A stretch of DNA of 35,878 nucleotides from an uncultured Pseudomonadales bacterium (GTDB taxonomy: Bacteria > Pseudomonadota > Gammaproteobacteria > Pseudomonadales > Porticoccaceae): NCBI GenBank assembly GCA_943787675.1, contig CALSNK010000010.1, positions 1 to 35,878 on the forward strand, read 5' to 3'. A program made the translations under genes and the position numbers. A model generated the notes under the pieces. It was not told the origin of the DNA. It saw only the letters and a program-made list of their open reading frames with translations, and made no database searches. Shown one piece after another: positions 7,756-16,496 of the stretch (position 1 is its first letter; each line of letters opens with the position of its first letter).

Positions 7756-8271
7756 ATGCGTCATTACGAAATCGTGTTCCTGGTCCATCCAGATCAGAGC
7801 GAGCAAGTCCCCGGTATGGTTGAACGCTACACTGCTTCAGTAGAAGCGGGCGGCGGTTCAGTTCACCGTAAAGAAGATTGGGGGCGCCGTCAGTTGGCCT
7901 ACCCTATCAACAAAATTCACAAAGCTCATTACATCCTAATGAACGTTGAGTGTACTCAAGAAGTTCTGGATGAGTTGAACTCCACTTTCCGCTACAACGA
8001 TGCTGTTTTGCGCAGCATGGTTATTCGTCGTGACGAAGCCGTTACTGGTGAATCACCGATTATGAAGCTGGAAAATGCTGAAAAAGCTGACAAAGAAGCG
8101 CGTGAGCGTCGCAACGTTGCTAAAGCTAAGGCTGATGAAGCCAAAGCTGCTGCTGATGCCGCTGCTGCTGCAACCGCTGCCGCTGAAGCTCCTGCTGAAG
8201 AAGCACCCGTAGCCGAAGAAGCACCTGCGGCTGAAGAAGCACCTGCTGTTGAAGCGGATAAAGGAGAATAA
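7756..8271 (+). CDS. rpsF: 30S ribosomal protein S6 with long Ala/Glu-rich tail
   Basis: S6 binds 16S rRNA together with S18 on the small-subunit platform. The first ~100 residues are a standard S6 fold ([20 protein letters not shown], then [14 protein letters not shown], then [14 protein letters not shown]). An upstream in-frame ATG at 7693 exists, but the conserved N-terminus and the GAGGAG site 5 bases before 7756 decide this start. At 171 residues it is longer than the usual 95-140, because of a C-terminal tail rich in Ala, Glu and Lys from about residue 95 that ends in repeated EEAPxA units. The acidic tail recalls the E. coli S6 C-terminus that RimK extends with glutamate; any modification here is inference. 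Confidence 0.95.
   Translation: MRHYEIVFLVHPDQSEQVPGMVERYTASVEAGGGSVHRKEDWGRRQLAYPINKIHKAHYILMNVECTQEVLDELNSTFRYNDAVLRSMVIRRDEAVTGESPIMKLENAEKADKEARERRNVAKAKADEAKAAADAAAAATAAAEAPAEEAPVAEEAPAAEEAPAVEADKGE
8182..8251 (+). repeat. Coding tandem repeat in the rpsF tail
   Basis: The codons for the S6 tail repeat GAAGAAGCACC in near-tandem, encoding about four hexapeptide-like EEAPxA units. The matching DNA words make it a slippage-prone microsatellite inside an essential gene. Boundaries are approximate. Confidence 0.6.
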
Positions 8272-8273
8272 GC

Positions 8274-8501
8274 ATGGCTAAGTTTGTACGTCGTAGAAAA
8301 TTTTGTCGTTTCACCGCCGAAGGCGCAACTGAAATCGATTATAAAGATTTAGACACTTTGAAAGGTTATGTCTCTGAGAGCGGCAAGATCGTTCCTAGCC
8401 GCATCACTGGTACCAAAGCACGCTACCAGCGTGAGTTGTCTGAAGCTATCAAGCGCGCTCGCTACATTGCGTTGCTACCTTATACAGATAGCCACAAGTA
8501 A
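8274..8501 (+). CDS. rpsR: 30S ribosomal protein S18
   Basis: This 75-residue S18 is the partner of S6 on the 30S platform. It has the conserved basic N-terminus [13 protein letters not shown] and the [20 protein letters not shown] and [12 protein letters not shown] signatures. It begins 2 bases after the rpsF stop, with AAGGAG in the end of rpsF as its ribosome-binding site, so translation is coupled. No priB lies between rpsF and rpsR, unlike in E. coli. Confidence 0.97.
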   Translation: MAKFVRRRKFCRFTAEGATEIDYKDLDTLKGYVSESGKIVPSRITGTKARYQRELSEAIKRARYIALLPYTDSHK

Positions 8502-8518
8502 TTTAAGGAATAGTACTT

Positions 8519-9382
8519 TTGCGTGCCCTAGCTGAATTTATTATGCGCGGGCGAGCCCAGGCTTGTATCGTGGCGCTATTGGGAAATATTTTTCCCTTTG
8601 TTAGCCCGGCAACCATTGGCTTGGTAACACTTCGTAAAGGAAGTGCTGAGGGTTTAATCGTATCCCTATGGGCAGTTTTGCCGCTCATAGGTACTTACTA
8701 CCTCAGTGATGGAAACCAGCTGCTAACCTTAGTGTCAGTAGCTGCACTGTTTATGATGGTGGTCGCGGCCAATGTGCTGCGAGTTACTGCCTCATGGCAG
8801 TGGACCATGCTGTTATCGGTGGTGGTTGGCGTTGTTATCGCACTCGGTTTTGGCTGGTTTTTTTCAGCTGCTATTGATCAGTTCGTGCAAGATGTAAGCG
8901 ACATGTTCGAGCAGATAGCCGAAGAGCAAAAGTTAGAAGAGACGCCCTTTATTCCGGGGCGTCAATTTATATTGGGTCTTATGGCCTGGATGCTAACACT
9001 CAGCGCGATAGCGAGTTTGTTAGTCTCCAGATGGTGGCAAGCACTGCTGTATAACCCAGGTGGATTTCAACAAGAATTCCACGGTTTAAGATTAGATAGC
9101 AGCGTTGCGCTGTTGTTGATAGCTGCTGTTTTAGCTGGGATGTATTTGCCAAGCGAATACAAACCCTGGATGCAGCTTTTGGCAGTACCGTTACTGGTCT
9201 GCGGACTGGCTTTGGTTCACCACAGCATCGGGTTTTTGAAGTTGGGTGGTCAGTGGCTGGGTCTACTGTATTTTGGGTTGGTGTTTGCTGGATCTTCAAC
9301 AGCGTTACTGCTGGTTGGTCTGGGATTTGCTGACAGCATATTGAATTTACGCGCAAGATTGGCGGCGACTAAAAACCGCTAA
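8519..9382 (+). CDS. YybS-like (DUF2232-type) polytopic membrane protein
   Basis: This 287-residue protein is strongly hydrophobic, with about eight membrane segments and one acidic soluble stretch near residues 120-145 (QFVQDVSDMFEQIAEEQKLE). A membrane protein between rpsR and rplI is a recurrent feature in Pseudomonas-like genomes, where it is annotated as YybS-like with unknown function. The start is a TTG at 8519 giving MRALAEFIMRGRAQ, with AAGGAA about 9 bases upstream; no better start is available. It is co-oriented within the ribosomal operon, 17 bases after rpsR and 35 bases before rplI, so it is probably co-transcribed. The family assignment is from memory of gene order and hydropathy. 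Confidence 0.75.
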   Translation: MRALAEFIMRGRAQACIVALLGNIFPFVSPATIGLVTLRKGSAEGLIVSLWAVLPLIGTYYLSDGNQLLTLVSVAALFMMVVAANVLRVTASWQWTMLLSVVVGVVIALGFGWFFSAAIDQFVQDVSDMFEQIAEEQKLEETPFIPGRQFILGLMAWMLTLSAIASLLVSRWWQALLYNPGGFQQEFHGLRLDSSVALLLIAAVLAGMYLPSEYKPWMQLLAVPLLVCGLALVHHSIGFLKLGGQWLGLLYFGLVFAGSSTALLLVGLGFADSILNLRARLAATKNR

Positions 9383-9417
9383 CATTGGGCAGATAGTAAG
9401 AAAAAGAGGCTATTAAG

Positions 9418-9867
9418 ATGCAAGTTATTCTTCTAGAAAAGATTGGCAAATTGGGTAACATTGGCGACAAAGCTACTGTTAAAGCTGGTTACGGCCGCAA
9501 CTATTTGGTTCCTCAGGGCAAGGCTGTATTTGCTACTGAAGCCAACATCATCGACTTCGAAACACGCCGTGCTGGCCTTGAAGCTGCTGCTGCTGAGAAA
9601 CTGGGCGAAGCTCAGGCTCGTGCTACTAAGCTGCAAGCTGCGGGTACCATTACTATTAGCGCTATCGCTGGTGATGAAGGCAAGCTGTTTGGCTCTATTG
9701 GTGTTCGTGAGTTGGAAGATGCGATTAACGCAGCCGGCGGCGAGATCAGCAAGAGCGAGATTAACCTTCCAGATGGCGCTTTCCGCCACGTTGGAGAGTT
9801 TACAGTTGAAGTTCAGCTGCACCTCGACGTTGTTGAGACGGTCACTGTTATTATTGAAGCAGAGTAA
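9418..9867 (+). CDS. rplI: 50S ribosomal protein L9
   Basis: L9 (149 residues) binds 23S rRNA near the L1 stalk and helps keep reading frame. The N-terminal domain [18 protein letters not shown], then [16 protein letters not shown], is the classic L9 signature. A long connecting helix (about residues 45-75) joins the C-terminal domain ([20 protein letters not shown] onward). Length is normal. It closes the rpsF operon: a strong intrinsic terminator follows the stop by about 55 bases. Alternate open frames of similar length in the same bases are codon-bias shadows. Confidence 0.97.
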   Translation: MQVILLEKIGKLGNIGDKATVKAGYGRNYLVPQGKAVFATEANIIDFETRRAGLEAAAAEKLGEAQARATKLQAAGTITISAIAGDEGKLFGSIGVRELEDAINAAGGEISKSEINLPDGAFRHVGEFTVEVQLHLDVVETVTVIIEAE

Positions 9868-9921
9868 TTCCTGCAGTCTGGCTGCTGAGTAAATAAGTCA
9901 GATATCAGTAAAGCATTGCAT

Positions 9922-9961
9922 AACGGCACCGCTTCTTAATAAGATGCAGTGCCGTTTTTGT
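9922..9961 (+). terminator. Intrinsic terminator after rplI
   Basis: The arms AACGGCAC (9922-9929) and GTGCCGTT (9949-9956) pair, and an inner GCTTCTT/AAGATGC pairing with one mismatch extends the stem. A run of T follows the stem. It separates the ribosomal operon from dnaB. Confidence 0.85.
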
Positions 9962-10007
9962 TTTCGCGGGCAAATTAACCTTATAACCACAGAGTAAGAT
10001 TTCTGGT

Positions 10008-11456
10008 ATGAACGAAGCACTTTTTGCGGAACCTACCGTCAGTCAACCACTCCCTCATTCAATTGAGGCTGAGCAGGCTGTACTCGGTGGTTTAATGCTG
10101 AAAAATGATGCTTTTGATTCTATTGCAGAAGTGTTGGCAGACAGCGATTTTTACAGCAAAGATCACCAGCTGATCTTTAATGCCATGCACAGTCTGTCTG
10201 CAGATGGCCAGCCGTTCGACCCGATTACCCTCTCTGAATTCCTACAAAATAATAATGATCTCAGTGCCGTGGGTGGTGCCGAGTATCTGGTTGATCTCGC
10301 CCATAGCACTCCAAGCTCCGCCAATATTAAAGCCTACACCCAGATTGTGCTTGAGCGTTCGATCGTTCGCCAACTGATAGGCGCGGCCAGCGATATAGTG
10401 CGCAAAGGCTACAATCCCCTCGGTTGGGATAGCTCTAAACTGTTGGCCGAAGCCGAGAGTCGACTCCAAGAAATTATTGAAAATCGCCCCAAAAAGGGCG
10501 GTTTTAAAGAAGTTAATACCCTCATTAAAGAAGCGGTTGAGCGGCTCGATGAACTGTTCAAAAATGACGCCGATATTACTGGCCTCAGCACTGGGTTCTC
10601 CGATCTGGATGCCATGACCTCCGGCTGGCAGAAATCAGATTTAATTATTATCGCTGGACGACCCTCCATGGGTAAAACGGCCTTCGCCATGAACATGGTA
10701 GAACACGCCACCCTTCATCAGAATCGTCCGGTACTGGTCTTCTCGCTTGAGATGCCAGCCAGCAGCCTAGTCATGCGTATGCTCTCTTCCATTGGCAAGA
10801 TTGATGCAACGCGTATGCGCTCGGGCAACCTAGTCGAAGATGATTGGCCGCGCCTCAGCAGTGCGGCACAGCGACTTAAAGATCGACCTCTGTTTATTGA
10901 TGATTCGGCGGGCATTACCACCTTGGAAATGCGCAACCGTATCAAGCAGTTCACCCGCGAGCGTGTGGACCAGTTACGTGCCCAGTGGCATCAGGAACAT
11001 GGTGCAGATACCCCAGCCGACACTGAGGCTCTCTACGAGCAGGCCCAGCCAGGCATGATTATGGTGGATTACCTGCAGCTGATGAGCGGCACTAATTCTG
11101 CGGAAGGGCGAGTGCAAGAAATCTCGCAGATATCCCGTGAGCTTAAAGGTCTGGCCAGAGAATATGAATGCCCAATGATCGCGCTGTCCCAGCTCAGTCG
11201 AAATGTGGAACAGCGCCCCAACAAGCGCCCTGTAAACGCGGATCTCCGTGAATCTGGCGCCATTGAGCAGGATGCGGACGTTATTGCCTTTATCTACCGC
11301 GATGAGGTGTACAACGAAGACAGTCCCGACAAGGGCACCGCTGAGATCATTCTTGGCAAGCAGCGTAATGGTCCGATTGGCACCTGCCGATTAATGTTTA
11401 TGGGCAAGTACACCCGCTTTGAGAATCTGGCTGGCGATCACTTCTCCGACAACTAG
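10008..11456 (+). CDS. dnaB: Replicative DNA helicase DnaB
   Basis: The hexameric 5'-3' helicase of the replication fork, 482 residues. The N-terminal primase-interaction domain spans about residues 15-115 (HSIEAEQAVLGGLML). The RecA-like motor has Walker A GRPSMGKT (217-224), catalytic-type Glu248 in FSLEMP, Walker B IMVDYLQLM (351-359), the SQLSRNVEQRP stretch and the arginine-finger region KQRNGPIGT (451-459). Compared with my memory of E. coli DnaB there is an insertion of about 26 residues (roughly 318-345, RVDQLRAQWHQEHGADTPAD and following) just before Walker B. The core motifs are intact, so it should be active. It follows a strong terminator, so its own promoter is expected in 9962-10007. 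Confidence 0.96.
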   Translation: MNEALFAEPTVSQPLPHSIEAEQAVLGGLMLKNDAFDSIAEVLADSDFYSKDHQLIFNAMHSLSADGQPFDPITLSEFLQNNNDLSAVGGAEYLVDLAHSTPSSANIKAYTQIVLERSIVRQLIGAASDIVRKGYNPLGWDSSKLLAEAESRLQEIIENRPKKGGFKEVNTLIKEAVERLDELFKNDADITGLSTGFSDLDAMTSGWQKSDLIIIAGRPSMGKTAFAMNMVEHATLHQNRPVLVFSLEMPASSLVMRMLSSIGKIDATRMRSGNLVEDDWPRLSSAAQRLKDRPLFIDDSAGITTLEMRNRIKQFTRERVDQLRAQWHQEHGADTPADTEALYEQAQPGMIMVDYLQLMSGTNSAEGRVQEISQISRELKGLAREYECPMIALSQLSRNVEQRPNKRPVNADLRESGAIEQDADVIAFIYRDEVYNEDSPDKGTAEIILGKQRNGPIGTCRLMFMGKYTRFENLAGDHFSDN

Positions 11457-11474
11457 TATCCTCAACTTTTCAAT

Positions 11475-11511
11475 AGAGCTATTTGATAGAGCGCTTTTTC
11501 ACAGAGCTATT
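11475..11511 (+). repeat. Degenerate ~14-bp repeat in the dnaB-panC gap
   Basis: AGAGCTATT occurs at 11475-11483 and again at 11503-11511, exactly 28 bases apart, with a partial copy (AGAGCG) at 11488. It may be a decayed three-unit tandem repeat. No function is evident. Confidence 0.4.
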
Positions 11512-11534
11512 CAACATTATTAAGGATGTCGTTA

Positions 11535-12385
11535 ATGAAGGTCTTCCATACCGTCAGTGCCCTTAGAGACGATCTCAATAAAGACCGCCTTCAAGGGCCT
11601 GCGCATTGGTTTTGTGCCCACCATGGGCAACCTCCACGGTGGGCATTTAGCCCTCATTAAAGCAGGCCCGCGAGACTAACGACATAGTCGTCTGCTCGAT
11701 CTTTGTAAACGCGCTACAGTTTGGCCTTAACGAAGACTGGGACAAGTATCCCCGCACCTACCAGGGCGATTGCGACAAGCTTCGCGATGCTGGCTGTGAC
11801 TATCTTTTTCATCCAGACGATATCGAAATGTACCCTAATGGTCTGGATACCCAGAGCCGGGTAATCTGCCCAACCATGACCGACGTTCTCTGTGGTGCTA
11901 GCCGCCCGGGCCACTTCGAAGGTGTGACTACCGTGGTTAGCAAACTGTTCAATATAGTACAGCCCGACGAAGCGATTTTTGGTATCAAAGATTACCAGCA
12001 GCTGGCCGTAATTCGTCGTATGGCAGAAGACCTGTGCATGCCCATCCAAATTAGCTCTGCGCCTATCCATAGAGAGCCAGACGGTTTGGCGATGAGCTCG
12101 CGCAACAGCTATATTACAGATGAAGAACGGCCCCTAGTGATCGTTCTTAAAGACAGTTTGGTCTGGATAGCGGAAGAAATTAAAGTGGGTAACCGCGACT
12201 TTATGGGGTTGGAAAAGTCGGCTAAGGCACGCATTGTTGAAGCGGGCTTTAAAATAGATTACGTCACGATCTGTAACAGTAAAACACTGGATCAGGCCGC
12301 CGATGATGACCTTGAAATTACTATTCTAGGTGCTATGTTTACTGAGTCAGCCAGACTGATTGATAATTTGAGTATTACCTTATAG
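11535..12385 (+). pseudogene. panC: Pantothenate synthetase, interrupted by two +1 frameshifts
   Basis: PanC joins pantoate and beta-alanine using ATP. The sequence is homologous over its full length (about 283 codons) but lies in three frames. MKVFHTVSALRDDLNKDR starts at 11535. After an extra base near 11586-11592 it continues as [20 protein letters not shown] (VPTMGxLHxGH motif). After another extra base near 11663-11671 it continues as [18 protein letters not shown] to the TAG at 12385, including [10 protein letters not shown], the DGLAMSSRN loop and the late RLIDN. VNALQF has Ala where the family usually has Pro. Apart from the shifts the gene is well conserved, so recent inactivation or sequence error are both possible. 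It pairs with panD downstream; panB is not adjacent. Confidence 0.85.
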
Positions 12386-12439
12386 CAGTAGGGTAGGTAT
12401 TAAGTCGCGCTGTTGATTATTTAAAAAGGATTTTAATCT

Positions 12440-12826
12440 ATGTTGTCGAATTTTCTAAAAGCCAAATTACATATGGCCTCAGTCACTCAGGCAGAACTTT
12501 GGTACGACGGTTCCTGCGCCATTGATGCTGACTTGCTGGCGCTGTCTGGTATGCGCGAATTTGAACAGATTGATATTTATAATGTAAGCAATGGTGAGCG
12601 TTTTACCACCTACGCTATCGTTGCCGAAGCAGGGTCTGGCATTATCTCTATCAACGGTGCGGCGGCACGAAAATGTCAGGTGGGGGATCGTATTATTATT
12701 GCCACCTACGGGCAGTTTTCTGAGGCTGAGGCGGCTGTGCATAAACCTAAGCTGGTGTATTTAAAGGCTGACAATTCCGTTGAGCGCTCAGCGAATACTA
12801 TTGCCATACAGAAACCAGTTGTTTAA
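12440..12826 (+). CDS. panD: Aspartate 1-decarboxylase proenzyme
   Basis: PanD makes beta-alanine from aspartate for pantothenate synthesis. The 128-residue proenzyme self-cleaves between Gly24 and Ser25 to create the pyruvoyl cofactor, and WYDGSCAID places Gly24-Ser25 exactly there. Lys8/Lys10, Thr57 and Tyr58 (RFTTYAI) match the family's active-site region, and [19 protein letters not shown] (about 72-90) is typical. The start ATG has an AAAAAGGA site upstream. It lies 54 bases after panC and the two are probably co-transcribed. The intact panD next to a frame-broken panC argues for either very recent decay or an error in panC. Confidence 0.96.
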   Translation: MLSNFLKAKLHMASVTQAELWYDGSCAIDADLLALSGMREFEQIDIYNVSNGERFTTYAIVAEAGSGIISINGAAARKCQVGDRIIIATYGQFSEAEAAVHKPKLVYLKADNSVERSANTIAIQKPVV

Positions 12827-12875
12827 CGCGCCTGTCTTTCCTTCCTTCCTGCTTCTCACTTTCAACGCCTAAATC

Positions 12876-14627
12876 TTAGTTAGGGTAGAGCGGCTTAAGC
12901 CCATTACCGGAACTGGATATGCTGCTGCGGGAAAAAGTAGACTGCTGCTTTAAACGCTGCAATAACAGGCTAATATCTAGTTTATCCTCGGTACTTTCGG
13001 CCTCACCCTTATAGAGCTGGCGATCTAGTTGAGCAAATTGCTGCTGCAACGCTGCATCGTCTAAGAGCAGGCTAAGGGCCTTTAATGTTGTCGGGGGCGT
13101 CTCCGCAAACAGGCACTGGCCCCAGGCGACAATCCCGTCACGCATTGCCATCAGATTATTGTTGTTAGCCTCTATCTCAATCGCTTTTAGCTGCTGCTTT
13201 AAGTTAAGTAACGGGGAGGTTTTCTGTTCGTTACTGGTTTTCTTAATGGTGCGCTGCTTGCGGCGGCCTAACAACAGTAGGGCGATAGTGGCCAGTAATA
13301 GTGCATTAAATAGCAGTGACAGTTTTACCAGCATAGATGCCTCAGCTGATTCTGCACTGGCAAAGAAACCGGCTGACTCTGGATTTAAATCAAGGGGCTC
13401 CATGGTTGTTAGGGGGGCGTTGGCCGCTAATAATGGTGCGTTATTAACAATCGCCGTGCTGGGGCCCACCTGAACCTTAGTGGCGGGTAGGCGGGCTGTT
13501 TGCATGCGTTGGTTTTTGGTGTCCCACCAGCGCATTTCTATGGCTGGAATAACGAGCTCACCGGCCTGATTAGGCACCAGTGCTAGAGACTCTGTGCGCG
13601 TACCCAATACGCCATCTCCGATTGCCTGTTCCTCAAGCTGAGGCTGGTCGGGATATACCTTATAGTTAGGGCTCTCAATGATTGGTAGCGGCAGTATCTG
13701 TGCGCCGGTTAGTCCCTGAGCATTGATGCGAACGGTTCTGGTGATGGGCTCGCCAACGATGAGACTGTCGAGGTCGCCGCTCCACTGTTCGGTTAGTTCA
13801 ACCTTACTACTGGGCATCCATTCATCGGCGGGCACATGGGCAGGTCTGGCCATGATGTCGATTGTTTTAGCATCGGTATCGCGAAATATGCGATTACCCC
13901 GACTGGAAAAAGAGCCAAATTGACTGCGGCTAGCGGCTTCGTAGGCACCAAAGCGCAGTGGGGGAATATCCAGTTTGCCACTGCTCTGGGGGAATATTGC
14001 GTAGCGCACTTCCAGTACTAAATAGTTTCTTCCGTTAATCACTTTTTGAAATTGACTGTCGCCGAGACGCTGGACAATGGTGCCGGGTATATCCAGTTCT
14101 GAGAGGCTGTAGTCTCGTAACTGCACGGAGGTATAGAGACGATGGGTGAGTATTATTTGTTCCTGGATATAGACTGCAGATTTATCGACCAGTGTCTCGG
14201 TGTAAATGGGTTGTTTGCCAGCGGCAGCGGAACCAGAAGTAGTGGCGGCGCGAACGGTAACTTCTACGGCGTTACTAATTTCTCTTTTGTATTTTAATGA
14301 GGGAATTAAAATAATGCCGGTACGCTTGGGTAGCAGTGTTAAATTCCAATCGGTGTAAGAAACCGCTTTGCCGTTAACACTGGAATACTGCTGCTGACGA
14401 CTGTTGGATAGAATTTCAAAATCGGTTTGCAACGGCGTAAAATCAGGCTCTGACGTAAACGCCTGCGCGTCGAGTCGCACACGGAGCTGCAAGGTTTCGT
14501 TGCTGTCGAGTACTGTGCGGTTTACTTTTGACGTTAGCTCTGCCCAGCTTAGGGGAGATATTCCCACTGTGGTCAGTATTAATAGTGCAGTAAAAAGAAA
14601 TCCGTTTTTGTAAAAATATCGAGTCAT
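12876..14627 (-). CDS. batD: BatD-family (oxygen-tolerance) protein
   Basis: This exported membrane-anchored protein of 583 residues is the last gene of the BAT operon. It has a signal peptide (about residues 1-29, ending SWA), a long beta-rich periplasmic region with BatD-type immunoglobulin-like features (about 30-425; SSGKLDIPPLRFGAYEA is typical) and one C-terminal membrane helix (about 431-453). A cytoplasmic tail follows. BatD proteins are proposed to work with the BatA/B von Willebrand factor A proteins in envelope stress or aerotolerance; the mechanism is unsettled. The gene begins 1 base downstream of the batB/C stop. It is convergent with panD across 49 bases with no clear terminator. 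Confidence 0.88.
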   Translation of the reverse strand: MTRYFYKNGFLFTALLILTTVGISPLSWAELTSKVNRTVLDSNETLQLRVRLDAQAFTSEPDFTPLQTDFEILSNSRQQQYSSVNGKAVSYTDWNLTLLPKRTGIILIPSLKYKREISNAVEVTVRAATTSGSAAAGKQPIYTETLVDKSAVYIQEQIILTHRLYTSVQLRDYSLSELDIPGTIVQRLGDSQFQKVINGRNYLVLEVRYAIFPQSSGKLDIPPLRFGAYEAASRSQFGSFSSRGNRIFRDTDAKTIDIMARPAHVPADEWMPSSKVELTEQWSGDLDSLIVGEPITRTVRINAQGLTGAQILPLPIIESPNYKVYPDQPQLEEQAIGDGVLGTRTESLALVPNQAGELVIPAIEMRWWDTKNQRMQTARLPATKVQVGPSTAIVNNAPLLAANAPLTTMEPLDLNPESAGFFASAESAEASMLVKLSLLFNALLLATIALLLLGRRKQRTIKKTSNEQKTSPLLNLKQQLKAIEIEANNNNLMAMRDGIVAWGQCLFAETPPTTLKALSLLLDDAALQQQFAQLDRQLYKGEAESTEDKLDISLLLQRLKQQSTFSRSSISSSGNGLKPLYPN

Positions 14628-16496
14628 TTACCAGCGCTCTTCGTCGTTGGGTGGCTTGGGGCGTTTTGGCTCCAGTGCACGTTGTCGCGACTGGTAGCGG
14701 AATTTTGCACGCAGCAGACCGCCGGGATCATCGGGCACTCTGCGCAACATCTGTTCTATTTCTTGCTGGGCCTGTTTCTCTTCGTCGGTGGGCTCGGCCT
14801 GTGCTTCTTGCGGCTGCTCTTTGTCTTGTTGTTCCTGCTGTTGTTTTTCTTTCTGCTCCTGAGCTTCTTGCTCTTTGGCCTCTTTTTCGGCTTGCTCTCG
14901 CTCTTCTTTTTCTTGCTCTGTCTCTTCTGGTTGCTGGTTCTGTTGATCCTGTTCCTGCGGTTCGTCGCTGGAATCTGAGGGCTGGGGATCGCCGTTTTCT
15001 TGCTGCTGTTGTTGATCCTGGTCCTGCTGATCCTTGTTGTCTTTCTTGTCTTGGTCTTGTTCTTGGTCCTGCTGTTCCGAAGAGTCTTCTTGCTGCTCTT
15101 TTAGCTTTTCAATAAGGTCGCGATTGGCCGCGGCATCTTCCATCTCTGGTTGCTGTTTTAGGGCCTGATTATAGGCTTCGATAGCACCTTCAAGGTCGCC
15201 GGATTTTGCTAGGGCATTACCGCGATTGTAATGGGCGGCTGCTGTTTCGGCGCCTAAAAAGTCATCGATGGCCTGATCGTAGTCGCCGGCTTTATAGGCA
15301 GCGCTGCCACGCCATTGGCTGTCGTCAAACAGCGATTGAGCAGCCTCTAGGTCTCCATTTTCTAATGCCTGAGCCCCCTGCTGGTCGGGGGTTTGCCACA
15401 GGTCTCGCCACTCTAATGCCTCGACGGGATGACTACTGAATAGTAGCGGAGCAAAGAGCAACGTAACCACTGCACCTTTACGAAAACTTAATAGTAGGGC
15501 TGGCAATAAAAGTATGGCCAGCCAATAGCCTTGGTCGTCCCAGAGATCAAATGAACGATCTAGTTCTCTAGTGGCATCTGGGAATAGCTGTTCTGTCACG
15601 GCGAGTATTTTCTCAATGTCGCTGTCCCCCGCACTAATAGTTTGGTAGTTGCCGCCCTGCGCAGAGGCCAGTGCTTGCAGTGAGGAGGCGGCCAATTTAG
15701 GAATTAAAATAGCGCCGCGACTATCTTTAACAAAGCCACCATCGCCGAGAGGAATAGGTGCACCCTGATCAGTGCCTACGCCCAAGATGGAGAGTCTAAA
15801 TTTTCCGGCTTGGGAGACCATAGACTGAATAGTGCCAAACGCTGAGCGCGCCACGCCGTCAGTTATTAACAAAATATCCGCCTGTTCGTAACCCCCGTTA
15901 ATTGCCAGTTCGAGGGCGATTTCTATGGCTTCTTCGGTATTACTGCCGTACTCGGGTAACAGGGTAGGGTGCAGAATTGGCACCAGACTAATAATGGTAT
16001 TGCTGTCTTCGGTTAGGGGCGAAACCGTATGGGCCTCACCGCCATAGACCACCAGCGCAGTAAATCCTTCGTGGCGTTTCTTAAGAATATCAATTAACTT
16101 GTAGCGGGCGCGAACTAGGCGGCTGGGTTTAATATCTTGGGCGAGCATGGAAGGTGATAAATCGAATACCACTATCAGTGCTGAATCTTCTTTGTGCACT
16201 GGCTGTGGTAATTGCTGCCAGGTAGGACCCGCAAGGCTGATGCAACTCAGTAGCCAGACGAGAGCCAAGCCGGTGATTAGCCAGGCGGTACTGTGGCGCT
16301 TTTTTCCGGTCTCGCCCTGCATTAAAAAGGGCAGTAGGGCGGGGTTTATAATCTGTGCCCAGTTGCCGGCGCTGCGCTTTCGCCACTGAAATAGGGCCAG
16401 TACTAGAACGGCGGGAATTAATCCCAGAAACCAGAGTGGTCGCAGAAAATGAAAGTCAGCTGACGAGGCCATTAGCTCGGCGAAGAATTCAGGCAT
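14628..16496 (-). CDS. batB: BatB-BatC fusion: VWA domain plus TPR membrane protein
   Basis: The 622-residue protein joins two BAT components. Hydrophobic segments at about 20-38 and 70-88 are followed by a VWA domain with the MIDAS motif DLSPS (Asp112, Ser114, Ser116) and ITDG (211-214). A membrane segment (about 325-355) leads to a periplasmic or cytoplasmic TPR region (about 370-455, e.g. AAHYNRGNALAKSGDLEGAI). Then comes a roughly 120-residue Gln/Glu/Asp/Lys low-complexity run (about 465-585) and a basic C-terminus. In Bacteroidetes batB and batC are often separate genes; fusion is common in gammaproteobacteria. The start overlaps the batA stop by 8 bases, so translation is coupled. Confidence 0.9.
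   Translation of the reverse strand: MPEFFAELMASSADFHFLRPLWFLGLIPAVLVLALFQWRKRSAGNWAQIINPALLPFLMQGETGKKRHSTAWLITGLALVWLLSCISLAGPTWQQLPQPVHKEDSALIVVFDLSPSMLAQDIKPSRLVRARYKLIDILKKRHEGFTALVVYGGEAHTVSPLTEDSNTIISLVPILHPTLLPEYGSNTEEAIEIALELAINGGYEQADILLITDGVARSAFGTIQSMVSQAGKFRLSILGVGTDQGAPIPLGDGGFVKDSRGAILIPKLAASSLQALASAQGGNYQTISAGDSDIEKILAVTEQLFPDATRELDRSFDLWDDQGYWLAILLLPALLLSFRKGAVVTLLFAPLLFSSHPVEALEWRDLWQTPDQQGAQALENGDLEAAQSLFDDSQWRGSAAYKAGDYDQAIDDFLGAETAAAHYNRGNALAKSGDLEGAIEAYNQALKQQPEMEDAAANRDLIEKLKEQQEDSSEQQDQEQDQDKKDNKDQQDQDQQQQQENGDPQPSDSSDEPQEQDQQNQQPEETEQEKEEREQAEKEAKEQEAQEQKEKQQQEQQDKEQPQEAQAEPTDEEKQAQQEIEQMLRRVPDDPGGLLRAKFRYQSRQRALEPKRPKPPNDEERW

Noticed and set aside
8182..8260. A repeat array in rpsF that might suggest a CRISPR or satellite.
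   Set aside because: It is in frame, encodes the S6 tail, and has no spacer structure.
11586..11671. Programmed ribosomal frameshifting in panC.
   Set aside because: No slippery heptamer or recoding signal is seen, two shifts occur in the same direction, and other family members are not recoded as far as I know.
14651..15115. Open frames antisense to the low-complexity part of batB/C, with Leu/Phe-rich translations resembling membrane proteins.
   Set aside because: They are the complement of Gln/Glu/Lys-rich codons; the hydrophobicity is an artefact of composition.
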